Shown here: positions 29,382 through 37,919 of the stretch, piece by piece
How the letters are laid out: the number at the start of each line of letters is the position of its first letter
Numbering within the stretch: the first letter of the stretch is position 1
Origin: Eubacteriales bacterium
Lineage (GTDB): Bacteria > Bacillota > Clostridia > Oscillospirales > Oscillospiraceae
NCBI GenBank assembly: GCA_030536255.1
Contig: JAUNQI010000006.1
Span: 36,496 to 100,495, forward strand
DNA length: 64,000 bases
Direction: 5' to 3'
Program-made: the position numbers and the translations under genes
Notes under the pieces: generated by a model
The model's input: the letters and a program-made list of their open reading frames with translations, nothing else
Told to the model about the DNA's origin: nothing
Database searches by the model: none

Positions 29382-29446
29382 CGGATACGGACTTTCCCCC
29401 ATGTGGTCTCATTCAAAGGGGCTTGGTGGAGGGGTTGAAGTATCCG
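29382..29446 (+). promoter_or_regulatory. Structured rpsB leader (possible S2 autoregulatory RNA)
   Basis: A closing stem CGGATAC/GTATCCG (29382-29388 with 29440-29446) encloses a second CCCC/GGGG helix (29396-29400 with 29417-29421). It ends just before the GGAGG and AAAGGAG sites that precede rpsB. Ribosomal protein leaders of this kind often bind the encoded protein; binding by S2 is inference. Confidence 0.5.
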
Positions 29447-29479
29447 GAGGAAAATAACAAATTTAAAGGAGAAAACCAA

Positions 29480-30319
29480 ATGTCAGTAGTATCCATGAAG
29501 CAGCTGCTGGAAGCCGGTGTCCATTTCGGTCACCAGACCCGTCGCTGGAACCCTAAGATGGCAGAGTACATCTATTGTGAGCGTAACGGAATTTACATCA
29601 TCGACCTTCAGAAGACCGTTAAGAAGCTCGAAGAGGCTTATGACTTTGTCCGCAGTCTCGCAGCAAATGACCAGACCATTCTTTTCGTAGGAACCAAGAA
29701 GCAGGCTACAGACGCCGTTAAGGAAGAAGCAAGCCGCGTCGGCATGTACTATGTCAACGCCCGTTGGCTCGGCGGTATGCTCACAAACTTCAAGACCATG
29801 CGCGGCCGTGTTGATCGTCTTGCTCAGCTTAAGAAGATGCAGGAAGACGGCACCTTCGATATGCTCCCCAAGAAGGAAGTTATGAAGCACCTCGGCGAAA
29901 TGGAAAAGCTCGAGAAGTACCTTGGCGGTGTTAAGGAAATGAAGAAGCTTCCCGGTGCAATGTTCGTTGTCGACCCCCGCAAGGAGCACAATGCAATTGC
30001 AGAAGCACGCAAACTCCATATTCCTATCGTAGCTATTGTTGATACAAACTGTGACCCTGATGAGGTCGATTATGTTATCCCTGCAAATGATGATGCTATC
30101 CGCGCGATCCGCCTGATTGCAGCCACCATGGCCGATGCTGTTCAGGAAGGCCGTCAGGGTGAAGATGCTGAAGTCAGCTTTGAGGCAGCTGTAGAGGCCG
30201 CTGATGTAGCTGAAGAGGCAAAGGATGAAGAAGCTCCCGCAGAGGAAAAGAAGCCCGCACGCAAGCCCCGCGCAAAGAAGGCAGAAGCTGCTTCCGAAGA
30301 CGAAGCAAAGGCTGAGTAA
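29480..30319 (+). CDS. rpsB: 30S ribosomal protein S2
   Basis: A 279-residue ribosomal protein. It opens [20 protein letters not shown], with the family motif [15 protein letters not shown], and contains [14 protein letters not shown] near residue 92 and the [14 protein letters not shown] segment near 165. The core ends near residue 235; the remaining Ala/Glu/Lys-rich tail is an extension seen in many Clostridia. AAAGGAG lies before the ATG at 29480; an upstream in-frame ATG at 29423 falls in the structured leader and is rejected. Confidence 0.97.
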   Translation: MSVVSMKQLLEAGVHFGHQTRRWNPKMAEYIYCERNGIYIIDLQKTVKKLEEAYDFVRSLAANDQTILFVGTKKQATDAVKEEASRVGMYYVNARWLGGMLTNFKTMRGRVDRLAQLKKMQEDGTFDMLPKKEVMKHLGEMEKLEKYLGGVKEMKKLPGAMFVVDPRKEHNAIAEARKLHIPIVAIVDTNCDPDEVDYVIPANDDAIRAIRLIAATMADAVQEGRQGEDAEVSFEAAVEAADVAEEAKDEEAPAEEKKPARKPRAKKAEAASEDEAKAE

Positions 30320-30338
30320 TACAGGAGGATAAAGTATT

Positions 30339-31265
30339 ATGGCATTTACCGCTCAGGATGTAAAAACTCTCCGTGAGATGACAAACGTCGGCATGATGGA
30401 CTGCAAAAAGGCTCTCCAGGAGACCGACGGTGATATGGATAAAGCTGTTGAATGGCTCCGTGAAAAGGGCCTCGCAAAGGCAGCCAAGAAGGCCGGACGC
30501 ATTGCAGCCGAAGGCATGTCCTATGCAACCGTATGCGCTGAGTGTGGCAAGGGCGCTGTTGTTGAAGTCAACTGTGAGACCGACTTCTGTGCAAAGAGCG
30601 ATCTGTTCACTGCATTCGTAAAGGATATCTGCAAAGCAGTTCTTACCAACGAGCCTGCAGACGTTGATGCACTTCTTGCCAGCAAGTATCCCGGATCCGA
30701 GCTCACCGTTTCCGAAACCATGCCCGAGAAGGTCATGTCCATCGGTGAGAACCTTCAGATCCGCCGTTTCAAAGTATTCAATGAGAACACTTCCGTTGCT
30801 TACGTTCATGCCGGCGGCAAGATCGGTGTTCTTGTAAACCTCAAGGTTGAAGGCGACATTGATGCTACTCAGATCGGAAAAGACGTCGCAATGCAGATTG
30901 CAGCTCTGAATCCTCGTTTCTGGGACAAAGCTCAGGTCACCGAAGATGTTCTTGAGCAGGAAAAGAAGATCGCACTTGCTCTGATGGATCAGGATCCGAA
31001 GATGGCTGAAAAGCCCGCACAGGTCAAGGAAAAGATCGTTATGGGTAAGATGAACAAGTTCTACGAAGAGAACTGCCTCCTTCAGCAGGAGTTCGTAAAG
31101 GACAACACCATGTCTGTTGAGAAGTACATTGCTTCCGCAGCAAAGGCTCTCGGCGGAAAGGTCACTTTTGTTGATGCTGTCCGTTTCCAGACCGGCGAAG
31201 GCATTGAAAAGAAGCAGGAAGACTTCGCTGCAGAAGTTGCTGCTCAGATGAACATGGGTAAGTAA
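30339..31265 (+). CDS. tsf: Translation elongation factor Ts
   Basis: The 308-residue factor exchanges GDP for GTP on EF-Tu. The N-terminal UBA-like domain reads TAQDVKTLREMTNVGMMDCK, including the conserved T-G-A/V-G-M-M-D-C-K pattern, and the core has VEVNCETDFCAKSDLF near residues 72-87, the EF-Tu contact motif. GGAGG precedes the start, 19 bases after rpsB, the usual pairing. A strong terminator follows. Confidence 0.97.
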   Translation: MAFTAQDVKTLREMTNVGMMDCKKALQETDGDMDKAVEWLREKGLAKAAKKAGRIAAEGMSYATVCAECGKGAVVEVNCETDFCAKSDLFTAFVKDICKAVLTNEPADVDALLASKYPGSELTVSETMPEKVMSIGENLQIRRFKVFNENTSVAYVHAGGKIGVLVNLKVEGDIDATQIGKDVAMQIAALNPRFWDKAQVTEDVLEQEKKIALALMDQDPKMAEKPAQVKEKIVMGKMNKFYEENCLLQQEFVKDNTMSVEKYIASAAKALGGKVTFVDAVRFQTGEGIEKKQEDFAAEVAAQMNMGK

Positions 31266-31296
31266 ATCCTTCAGAGTTAATTATCTGAATCATAAA

Positions 31297-31330
31297 AACA
31301 TGCCGCAGAAAATTCTGCGGCATGTTTTTT
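31297..31330 (+). terminator. Terminator after tsf
   Basis: Perfect 14-base arms (31297-31310 and 31313-31326) with a two-base loop core and a run of T residues. Confidence 0.93.
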
Positions 31331-31387
31331 ATTATAATCTTTTGTCTGGGATCGCCATCTTTAATCGTCGGAAATAATAAATGTTTT

Positions 31388-32146
31388 TTACTGAACATCG
31401 GGAATTATCATAACCATAGAGTCTGCTTTCACTGCATCCTTCGCATTGATCGTCAGTGTGCTTCCGGTGATGGTGATAAATCCCTTTCCTTCTTTCGTTG
31501 TATCTGTCTTGATTCCGTCATTTCCGGCATTAATAGTCACGGAGGCATCCGATATCTCGACAGAATAATTACCCTTTATACCGTTATTGACAGCATTAAC
31601 GAAAACAGAAGCACTTTTTATGTCAATATCATTTTTTGAAGCAATACCGTTATTGATGTTCCCGTTTATGGTAATCGTCCCATGCCCCTTGATTTTCAGA
31701 TCGTCTTTAGAGTAAATAGCCGCTTCAGATCTGGAATCATTAAAAGATGCATACGTCTCTTCATTTCCGGAAGTGACCGTGTTGTATGTTCCGTCAGCAA
31801 TATCCAGCGTTACCTTATCTGCATTCTCAACGTATATTGCCGGGCCGGTAAGAGATGTAACAGTGACTCCATTTAATTCTATCTCAACCTTCTCATCGGA
31901 AGCTACAGCAATTCTGATCTGCCCGTCATTGAGTGTGCCACTCAATGAATAAATTCCCGGTGCACTGATCGTCAGCGTACTCCCGGAGGCAGTTACACCT
32001 CCGCAGTCATAAGAAATGCTGTCTCCATCAAGAGACACATAACGCACAGCCTGATCATCAAGGATCGGCGTATCGGCATAAGCGCAGGAATAAAAGACTG
32101 AAATAAATGCCGCAATGAGTAAAATAACTGAAATTGTTTTTTTCAT
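31388..32146 (-). CDS. Exported carbohydrate-binding-domain (DUF4353) protein
   Basis: A 252-residue secreted protein. Residues 1-24 form a signal peptide (MKKTISVILLIAAFISVFYS then CAYA-D, a likely signal peptidase I site). The rest is a right-handed beta-helix type repeat of DUF4353 with recurring GxITINGNxNNGIxSKNDIDIK-like units, for example NNGIASKND, NNGIKGNYS and NDGIKTDTT. Homologues bind acidic polysaccharide and calcium on the cell surface. The ATG at 32144-32146 is chosen because AAGGAAAG lies eight bases upstream; an in-frame TTG seven codons earlier overlaps that site. Confidence 0.8.
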   Translation of the reverse strand: MKKTISVILLIAAFISVFYSCAYADTPILDDQAVRYVSLDGDSISYDCGGVTASGSTLTISAPGIYSLSGTLNDGQIRIAVASDEKVEIELNGVTVTSLTGPAIYVENADKVTLDIADGTYNTVTSGNEETYASFNDSRSEAAIYSKDDLKIKGHGTITINGNINNGIASKNDIDIKSASVFVNAVNNGIKGNYSVEISDASVTINAGNDGIKTDTTKEGKGFITITGSTLTINAKDAVKADSMVMIIPDVQ

Positions 32147-32183
32147 CTGTTTTTCTTTCCTTATCAATAATTGGTAGCCATAG

Positions 32184-32238
32184 GCAATCTTCCCTTAAAG
32201 ATTGCTTGCATTATAATGCAAAAAACATAAAACTACAA
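32184..32238 (-). promoter_or_regulatory. Promoter and 5' hairpin of the DUF4353 gene
   Basis: Minus-strand TTGTAG (32233-32238), 17 bases, TATAAT (32210-32215). Right at the expected RNA start a hairpin GCAATCTT/AAGATTGC (32184-32191 with 32198-32205) would cap the transcript 5' end, possibly stabilising it. Confidence 0.65.
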
Positions 32239-32268
32239 TTGAAACTTTTCATTGGCTATATTTCCCCC

Positions 32269-32297
32269 TTGACACACATGACCCGTCGTGCTATTCT
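32269..32297 (+). promoter_or_regulatory. hisD promoter
   Basis: TTGACA (32269-32274), 17-base spacer, TATTCT (32292-32297). The predicted leader (about 32304-32435) shows no riboswitch or leader peptide that I can identify. Confidence 0.7.
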
Positions 32298-32435
32298 ATT
32301 AACGTATTAGCGAATTAAAGTATTTCATGGGTTGTTTGAGAAAACAGTCAATGAACGCAATCTCACCAAAACGGGAATGCTAACATTCTGACGAAATTGA
32401 TCTCATTCTTTCCCAAAAAAATCTGGAGTCTGAAA

Positions 32436-33713
32436 ATGATTAAAATACTGAAAAAAGCCGACCTCAGAGATAAAAGCATCCTCAGACGCTGCAGCGAACC
32501 AGATCCTGCCGTTACCGCTTCTGTCTCCGAAATTATAAAAAACGTACGTGCACACGGAGATGCGGCTGTACGTGAGTATTCCATAAAATTTGACGGCAGC
32601 TGCCCGGATACTCTTGAGCTTCCCCGTGAAGCCCTTGCCGAAGCTGTAAATAAAGTACCGTCTGAGCTCTTAGATGTAATAAGAGAAGCATCCAGGCGAA
32701 TTGAACGATACCACCGGGCTCAGCTCAGACAGAGCTATGAAGTCGAAACTGACGGAACCATTCTGATGATGAAGGTCCGTCCGCTGGATACCGTAGGCGC
32801 ATATGTTCCGGGTGGTACAGCTCCGTATCCTTCAACTGTGCTTATGAATGTCGTCCCGGCTAAGATTGCCGGAGTAAAGGAAATCATCATGGTCTCTCCA
32901 CCGACATGCAGAGGTGAGATCTCTCCTGTAATACTGGCTACGGCTTACATTGCCGGAGTGGACCGAGTATTTCAGGTCGGCGGAGCTCAGGCGATTGCAG
33001 CGCTGGCATATGGCACGGAGTCAATCCCCAAGGTAGACAAGATCGTAGGTCCCGGCAATGCGTACGTTGCCGAAGCAAAACGTCAGGTATTCGGTCCGGT
33101 TGGAATCGATCTCGTTGCCGGTCCGAGCGAAATACTTGTCATTTCAGATGGAACCAGCAATCCTGCCGTTGTTGCAGCCGATATGCTCTCTCAGGCAGAG
33201 CATGACAAGCTCTCCACTGCCGTTCTGATTACCACCTCTGAAAAGCTGGCAAAAGATACCGCAGCTGAAATTGAAAAGCAGCTCTCTGTTCTTCCGCGCG
33301 AAGCGATAGCAAGGGTATCTATCGAGAATAACGGTCTCATTCTGATCACTGATTCAATCGAAGACGCCATTGATCTTGCCAATGAAGTTGCTCCTGAGCA
33401 TCTGGAGCTCTGCGTTGATAACCCGTTCGATTACGTCAGTCTGATAAAGAATGCCGGTTCCGTATTTCTTGGGAAGTACTGCCCTGAAGCTTTGGGAGAT
33501 TATTTCTCCGGAACGAATCACACGCTTCCCACCGGAGGAACAGCAAATTATGGCAGTCCTCTTTCTGTGGATGATTTTATTAAAAAGACAAGCTTCACCT
33601 ACTATACTGCTGCGGCCTTAAATACCGTAAAGGATTCCATTGCTCTTTTTGCCCGGCAGGAGGAGCTGGAAGGACACGCAAGGTCCGTTCTTTCAAGAGG
33701 AAACAGCGATTAA
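32436..33713 (+). CDS. hisD: Histidinol dehydrogenase
   Basis: The 425-residue zinc enzyme oxidises histidinol to histidine with two NAD+. Conserved segments include VGPGNAYVAEAK near residue 207, ADMLSQAEHDKLS near 248-260 (zinc ligands Gln and His), EVAPEHLELC near 318-327 (catalytic Glu-His) and SGTNHTLPTGG near 362. The ATG at 32436 has CTGGAG eight bases upstream; an in-frame TTG at 32397 is rejected. No other his genes are in the window, so either the pathway genes are elsewhere or this copy has another role. Confidence 0.93.
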   Translation: MIKILKKADLRDKSILRRCSEPDPAVTASVSEIIKNVRAHGDAAVREYSIKFDGSCPDTLELPREALAEAVNKVPSELLDVIREASRRIERYHRAQLRQSYEVETDGTILMMKVRPLDTVGAYVPGGTAPYPSTVLMNVVPAKIAGVKEIIMVSPPTCRGEISPVILATAYIAGVDRVFQVGGAQAIAALAYGTESIPKVDKIVGPGNAYVAEAKRQVFGPVGIDLVAGPSEILVISDGTSNPAVVAADMLSQAEHDKLSTAVLITTSEKLAKDTAAEIEKQLSVLPREAIARVSIENNGLILITDSIEDAIDLANEVAPEHLELCVDNPFDYVSLIKNAGSVFLGKYCPEALGDYFSGTNHTLPTGGTANYGSPLSVDDFIKKTSFTYYTAAALNTVKDSIALFARQEELEGHARSVLSRGNSD

Positions 33714-33765
33714 TCTGAAATAATATCCCTTTAACATAGTCATCGAGACCATAGACCCACCCAGT

Positions 33766-33811
33766 TTGATATGCTCCCTTTATGAGAGACAGTGAAATAA
33801 AAAACACTGTT
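33766..33811. repeat. Left arm of the interrupted palindrome (terminator half)
   Basis: These 46 bases are the reverse complement of 35257-35303 apart from one extra T. The match continues imperfectly outward to 33755 and 35314. The arm has the A-run that becomes the U-run of a terminator for the glycosyltransferase operon. Confidence 0.85.
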
Positions 33812-33861
33812 AATCTGAACCGCCCCCCAAATGTTAGACAAAAACATTTGGGGGTTTTGCT

Positions 33862-34392
33862 ATGTCAAAGTATACATATGAAGAGAAAATAGCAGCAGTT
33901 TTGAGAGTAGAAAATGAAGGTATATCTATACATGAAAGTGCGAGAATATTGGGCTGTAATAGGTCAGTTATACTGCAGTGGAGGAATCTGTATAGAGAAC
34001 ATGGTTCAGAAGCTTTGCAGAACGGCGGAGCAAGTTATGATGGAGTATTCAAAGTAATGGTAGTAGAATATATGCACGCAAACAATCTGTCTACATACTG
34101 TGCTGCTGCAAAGTTTGGAATAAAGAGTGCGAGTAGTGTCAGTAAATGGGAGCGTATATACCATGAGGAGGGCCCAGAAGGACTTCTAAAGAGCAAGCCG
34201 CGAGGGCGACCGCCAAGAATGAATAAAAAAGGTGATTCAAAGAAGAAAGTATCAGAGATGACATTGGAGGAACTTATTGAAGAAAATGAGAGCCTTCAAA
34301 TGGAAAACGAATACTTAAAAAAATTAAATGCCTTGGTTCAGGAAAGAATAGCCCGAGAGAATGGGAAAGAGCTGCCGTCATCGACGAACTGA
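33862..34392 (+). CDS. IS3-family transposase OrfA (IS150 type)
   Basis: A 176-residue DNA-binding subunit with two helix-turn-helix regions (about residues 5-50 and 60-110, including ESARILGCNRSVILQW) and a C-terminal leucine-zipper helix (EELIEENESLQMENEYLKKL). It recognises the IS ends and, by -1 frameshifting at the A7 run (34317-34323), is fused to OrfB to make the full transposase. The length is typical of IS150-like OrfA. Confidence 0.92.
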   Translation: MSKYTYEEKIAAVLRVENEGISIHESARILGCNRSVILQWRNLYREHGSEALQNGGASYDGVFKVMVVEYMHANNLSTYCAAAKFGIKSASSVSKWERIYHEEGPEGLLKSKPRGRPPRMNKKGDSKKKVSEMTLEELIEENESLQMENEYLKKLNALVQERIARENGKELPSSTN

Positions 34393-34433
34393 GGCATAAG
34401 TATAAGCTGTCAGCGCTGCTGGCATATGACGGC

Positions 34434-35219
34434 ATGGCTAGAAGCACGTTCTATTACTGCCTGAAACGCATGAAGCAGACGGACAAGCATGCTGAAGAAA
34501 AGGAAGTAATAATGCATATATTTCACGAAAACAAGGGAAGATACGGCTACAGACGTATCACTGCCGAAATGCATAACAGAGGCTATGAGATAAACCACAA
34601 GACCGTTCAGAAGCTGATGAGACAATGCGGCCTTAAGTGTCAGATAAGACGTGTAAGGTACAAATCCTACAAAGGAGAAGTCGGTAAAACAGCGCCAAAT
34701 GTTCTGAAGAGGGATTTCAAAGCCGAGAAGCCGAATGAAAAATGGGCAACTGATGTAACAGAGTTTGCCGTAGGTGAAGAGAAAGTGTATCTGTCGCCAA
34801 TACTGGATTTGTTTAATGGTGAAATAATAAGCTACGACATTTCCTTACATCCGACATTCAATCAAACGATGAGAATGCTGGATAAGGCGTTTGAAAAGAT
34901 TCAAGACGATACCGTTCTTATTCTTCATTCGGATCAGGGCTGGCAATACCAAATGAAGCAATACCAGAACAGATTAAAAGAAAAAGGAATCATCCAGAGC
35001 ATGTCACGCAAAGGCAACTGCCTGGATAATTCCGTAATGGAAAACTTCTTCGGTATTCTGAAAACTGAAATGTATTATGGTCAGGAATTCGAAGACGCAA
35101 ATCATTTAATTTCTGAAATAGAAAACTATATTGAATACTATAACAACGATAGAATTAAGCTAAAATTAAATGGACTCAGTCCTGTAAAATTCAGAACCAA
35201 GTCCATGTTAATTGCCTAA
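34434..35219 (+). CDS. IS3-family transposase OrfB with DDE integrase core
   Basis: From the first ATG this frame gives 261 residues, but it is open back to the A7 run near 34317, reading ERAAVIDELRHKYKLSALL just before the Met, a standard IS150 OrfB start. So the natural product is an OrfAB frameshift fusion. The catalytic triad is visible: ATDVTEF (Asp), LHSDQGWQY (Asp) and NSVMENFFG (Glu), within an rve fold. No disruption is seen. Confidence 0.92.
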   Translation: MARSTFYYCLKRMKQTDKHAEEKEVIMHIFHENKGRYGYRRITAEMHNRGYEINHKTVQKLMRQCGLKCQIRRVRYKSYKGEVGKTAPNVLKRDFKAEKPNEKWATDVTEFAVGEEKVYLSPILDLFNGEIISYDISLHPTFNQTMRMLDKAFEKIQDDTVLILHSDQGWQYQMKQYQNRLKEKGIIQSMSRKGNCLDNSVMENFFGILKTEMYYGQEFEDANHLISEIENYIEYYNNDRIKLKLNGLSPVKFRTKSMLIA

Positions 35220-35256
35220 TCTAAACTGTTCAACATTTGGGGTTCAGTCCAGATTG

Positions 35257-35303
35257 AACAGTGTTTTTTTATTTCACTGTCTCTCATAAAGGGAGCATAT
35301 CAA
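35257..35303. repeat. Right arm of the interrupted palindrome (terminator half)
   Basis: Reverse complement of the left arm at 33766-33811. It contains AACAGTG followed by a seven-base T run, the U-tract half of a terminator for hisD. Removing the IS would restore a stem AACACTGTTAATC/GATTGAACAGTGTT flanked by A and T runs. Confidence 0.85.
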
Positions 35304-35315
35304 TCTGGATGGGTT

Positions 35316-36119
35316 TTAATAATTACTCTTTTCGCTTGCTGAATAAAGCTTCGCAAGTCTTTTTGCAAGAATATTTGGCCAAAATTTTTGAAAGACTATT
35401 AAATCTTCAGAATATCTCATGTTATTTTGAAGGATCCTACTTGTTTCTGAATCCGAATGAATTCTATGACACATCAGCTTTTTTGATGAGTACAAAAATG
35501 AACCTTTTAACTTTGAAAGTTTTTCCCATTGGAGCCAGTCAAGATTGCTTTTTAATTCGGATTCAAACGGATGCTCTCTTATTATATCTGTAATATATGT
35601 AACAGAAGGACAGCAAATACAGTTGCCAAATGAGAGACCAAATCTTCGAAAGGCAATACTATCTGGAAACACCCTCATTGGAAAAGCAAGGATCCTTTTT
35701 ATTGAAAGCAGCCTGTTTAAAGTTACTTTTTCGTCATCACGCAACTCTGAATACGCGCATGAAAATAAAATGGGATTCTCAGCCTTGTTCATATAATCCA
35801 GCATATTTTCAATATAGTTCGGTTCATAAATATCATCCTGATGTGCAAGCGTAACAAGAGCTGTATTTACACAAGAAATAGCAAAGTCCCAGTCTCCGGA
35901 TATTCCTTTCTTTCCTGTATTAATATAGACTGCCAGAGAGAATTTATCTGCAATATCCGAAATCCACGAATTGGGGGTAGATGTAGAAATAATCACTCTT
36001 GTTTTAACGGTTTGTGAAAGAAGTGATTTTATACATTCTTCGAGAAACACACTCTCTTTATATGCACATACTACAAATGTGTGGTCTTCTGCTGCAAATT
36101 TATTTTTTACTTTCATCAT
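35316..36119 (-). CDS. Glycosyltransferase family 2 protein
   Basis: A 267-residue GT-A enzyme. The nucleotide-sugar region FVVCAYKESVFLEECIKSLL opens the fold near residue 15 and LAHQDDIYEPNYIENML near 91-107 holds the DxD-like metal site (QDD). It likely adds a sugar to a surface polysaccharide; donor and acceptor are unknown. Its start overlaps the DUF2304 gene by 20 bases, and its stop lies next to the interrupted terminator. Codon use is AT-rich compared with the housekeeping genes, suggesting acquisition. Confidence 0.85.
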   Translation of the reverse strand: MMKVKNKFAAEDHTFVVCAYKESVFLEECIKSLLSQTVKTRVIISTSTPNSWISDIADKFSLAVYINTGKKGISGDWDFAISCVNTALVTLAHQDDIYEPNYIENMLDYMNKAENPILFSCAYSELRDDEKVTLNRLLSIKRILAFPMRVFPDSIAFRRFGLSFGNCICCPSVTYITDIIREHPFESELKSNLDWLQWEKLSKLKGSFLYSSKKLMCHRIHSDSETSRILQNNMRYSEDLIVFQKFWPNILAKRLAKLYSASEKSNY

Positions 36120-36444
36120 TATATTTCATAATAGCAATTGTCTGGGTAAGAGTATTAATTTTACTCTCAAGTTGAGAGATACTAATTGTCATGCGAAAAA
36201 GTTTGATTAATAAAATAAAAATAATAATTAAAAAGATAAAATTAACAGGAGTCTGTACACCTGTAACTCTTGCCCCAAATAGTACAATTTGAGGGAAAAT
36301 ACTTAAAATGACAAGAACTATTGAGAAGAATATCCAAAATATGGAGTCTTCTATCCGAACAGCAGATTTTTTTATATTATATACAATCCAAAAAACGTTC
36401 AAAACTGACACAATCAGCAGAACAACTCTCAATGTAATGGTCAT
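36100..36444 (-). CDS. DUF2304 membrane protein
   Basis: A 114-residue protein with three membrane helices (about residues 3-22, 36-56 and 66-86) and a C-terminal coiled-coil segment (LESKINTLTQTIAIMK), matching DUF2304. Such proteins are regularly encoded beside DPM1-like glycosyltransferases in polysaccharide loci and are thought to anchor or assist them. It sits between two glycosyltransferase genes. Confidence 0.8.
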   Translation of the reverse strand: MTITLRVVLLIVSVLNVFWIVYNIKKSAVRIEDSIFWIFFSIVLVILSIFPQIVLFGARVTGVQTPVNFIFLIIIFILLIKLFRMTISISQLESKINTLTQTIAIMKYNDESKK

Positions 36445-36468
36445 ATTATATGACTCCTTAACCCAAAA

Positions 36469-37149
36469 TTATCTAAAGAACTGAACAAACAGAATAGAAA
36501 AAAACATTTGAATCATATATTTTACTGAGCGAATAGGGTTTAAATAGCTTTTTCCTGCGGTACGCTCATTCATATGTAATTGAAATTCTTCCACTGAATA
36601 GCCTTTACGAATCAGATATGCAATAGTATCCGGCTCTGGGCCAAAATTAATACTATTAGCAAATAAGTCTAACATTCTGCATCCGTAGAGACGCATTCCG
36701 GAGGTCGGATCTCCGATATATTTTCTCGCTGTCATCAGGATTGCTGCTGATATGAGCGAACTGCCAAATGTGCGCATAGAATGCGGCTTACGTTCTGTCA
36801 GGAAACGAGAGCCGATTATAATATCCGCAGAATTGTTCTGCATTTTCTCTATCATTGGCTTTATATATACTGCATCATGCTGACCATCACCATCTATTTG
36901 AATAGCTGCATCATATCCATTTTCATATGCAAAACGCATACCTGTCTGAAATGCCCCTGAGAGGCCTAAGTTAATCGGTAAATCAAGAAGTGGAAAACTA
37001 TTCTGTATGCATATTTCCCTTGTGTTATCTGACGAGCCATCATTTACAATTACATAATCCATATCCGGACAATGAAATCGCACATTATTAATGGTATTCA
37101 GAATACTTTCTTCTTCATTATAAGCAGGTATGATAATCAACGTTCTCAT
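36469..37149 (-). CDS. Glycosyltransferase family 2, polyprenyl-phosphate sugar transferase (DPM1) type
   Basis: A 226-residue GT2 enzyme with TLIIIPAYNEEESI at the N-terminus, VNDGSSDNT near residue 38 and the metal-binding QIDGDGQHD near 83-91. The C-terminus has a short hydrophobic helix (MIQMFFSILFVQFF). The pattern resembles dolichyl/undecaprenyl-phosphate mannose or glucose synthases, which make lipid-linked sugar donors. It is the first gene of a three-gene operon with DUF2304 and a second GT2. Confidence 0.88.
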   Translation of the reverse strand: MRTLIIIPAYNEEESILNTINNVRFHCPDMDYVIVNDGSSDNTREICIQNSFPLLDLPINLGLSGAFQTGMRFAYENGYDAAIQIDGDGQHDAVYIKPMIEKMQNNSADIIIGSRFLTERKPHSMRTFGSSLISAAILMTARKYIGDPTSGMRLYGCRMLDLFANSINFGPEPDTIAYLIRKGYSVEEFQLHMNERTAGKSYLNPIRSVKYMIQMFFSILFVQFFR

Positions 37150-37182
37150 AATATTTTATCTTTCAACGATATTTGTTATTCT

Positions 37183-37211
37183 ATATTATCACACATATTC
37201 ATTTCATTCAA
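37183..37211 (-). promoter_or_regulatory. Promoter of the glycosyltransferase operon
   Basis: Minus-strand TTGAAT (37206-37211), 17 bases, TAATAT (37183-37188). Confidence 0.55.
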
Positions 37212-37256
37212 GAAGCAGAGAAGTTAAGAACATTTCATTGTTTCATAATAACAGAG

Positions 37257-37287
37257 ATTACCCCGGGTTTAAATTGCCCGGGGTGAT
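37257..37287 (-). terminator. GC-rich hairpin after the first sigma module
   Basis: ACCCCGGG/CCCGGGGT arms (37260-37267 and 37277-37284) with a nine-base loop. The T-tract on the minus strand is poor, so termination would be imperfect. Confidence 0.5.
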
Positions 37288-37319
37288 TCTATTCATAAAA
37301 TCATAAGATATTTCTATTT

Positions 37320-37919
37320 TTACCAGGGTATATTCAGTTCCTTTTTGACTTTCTCAAGCCACTGTGCTGAAGTGCTCCCGTCCGCCTCTATATTGACTCT
37401 TGCAGAATAGCCTCCGATCCACATCCCTTCTGGGTCCTGAATATATTCCGCATATCCGTAATTCTCAGGCTCATCTGAATTCAGACCAATAAACCAATAA
37501 TGAGTATTCCCTTCATCATCTGTGTATTCATAGCGAAACGGTTCACTCTGTGAAATCTGGTCGGTGATATCTATACTCTCACCGTTTACGACAAAGAGCA
37601 TTCTCCCATCCGAAAAAATGACCGGTTCTTTCAGATCATCTGTATGAAGGATAGAATATGAAACCACTTCACCATCTTCATCGACCTCACTGGTTATCTC
37701 CAAATTGTTCCCCCAGCCGAAAATATGGCTGATCTTCTCTTTATACGCGAAAGCAGTAATACTCATCCCGATTATTAGTGCCGTACAAATACAGATTGGC
37801 AACAGCTTCGAAGCAGGATTAAAAACCTTTTTCTCTGCTGTCTTATTTTTCTCCAAAGAAATAGTGTCTGCAGCGTGAAGCACGCCAAAAGCCTGTTTAT
37901 ATTTTTCTTTATTCGTCAT
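37320..37919 (-). CDS. Membrane-anchored anti-sigma-like protein
   Basis: A 199-residue protein with a soluble N-terminal segment (1-38), one membrane helix (about 39-60, LLPICICTALIIGMSITAFA) and an extracytoplasmic domain. The layout and its position overlapping the ECF sigma gene by 11 bases suggest a cognate anti-sigma factor or sensor. I see no ZAS-type His-Cys zinc motif. The exported part has no domain I can name. The partner relation is inferred from position. Confidence 0.65.
   Translation of the reverse strand: MTNKEKYKQAFGVLHAADTISLEKNKTAEKKVFNPASKLLPICICTALIIGMSITAFAYKEKISHIFGWGNNLEITSEVDEDGEVVSYSILHTDDLKEPVIFSDGRMLFVVNGESIDITDQISQSEPFRYEYTDDEGNTHYWFIGLNSDEPENYGYAEYIQDPEGMWIGGYSARVNIEADGSTSAQWLEKVKKELNIPW

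Larger units (their letters stand above)
33816..35251 (+). mobile_element. IS3-family insertion sequence, IS150 type, 1436 bp
   Basis: The ends are imperfect inverted repeats beginning TGAACCGCCCCCCAAATG on the left and ending CATTTGGGGTTCAGTCCA on the right, the pattern usual for this IS3 branch. It encodes orfA and orfB with an A7 slippery run between them. The flanks show no direct target duplication. Instead AATC on the left and GATT on the right are halves of a palindrome, because the element sits in the loop of a bidirectional terminator between convergent hisD and the glycosyltransferase genes. It looks complete and possibly active. Confidence 0.9.

Noticed and set aside
37268..37276. 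Strong terminator call for the hairpin at 37257-37287
   Set aside because: The stem is good but there is no convincing T-tract on either strand, so it is listed only as a low-confidence terminator.
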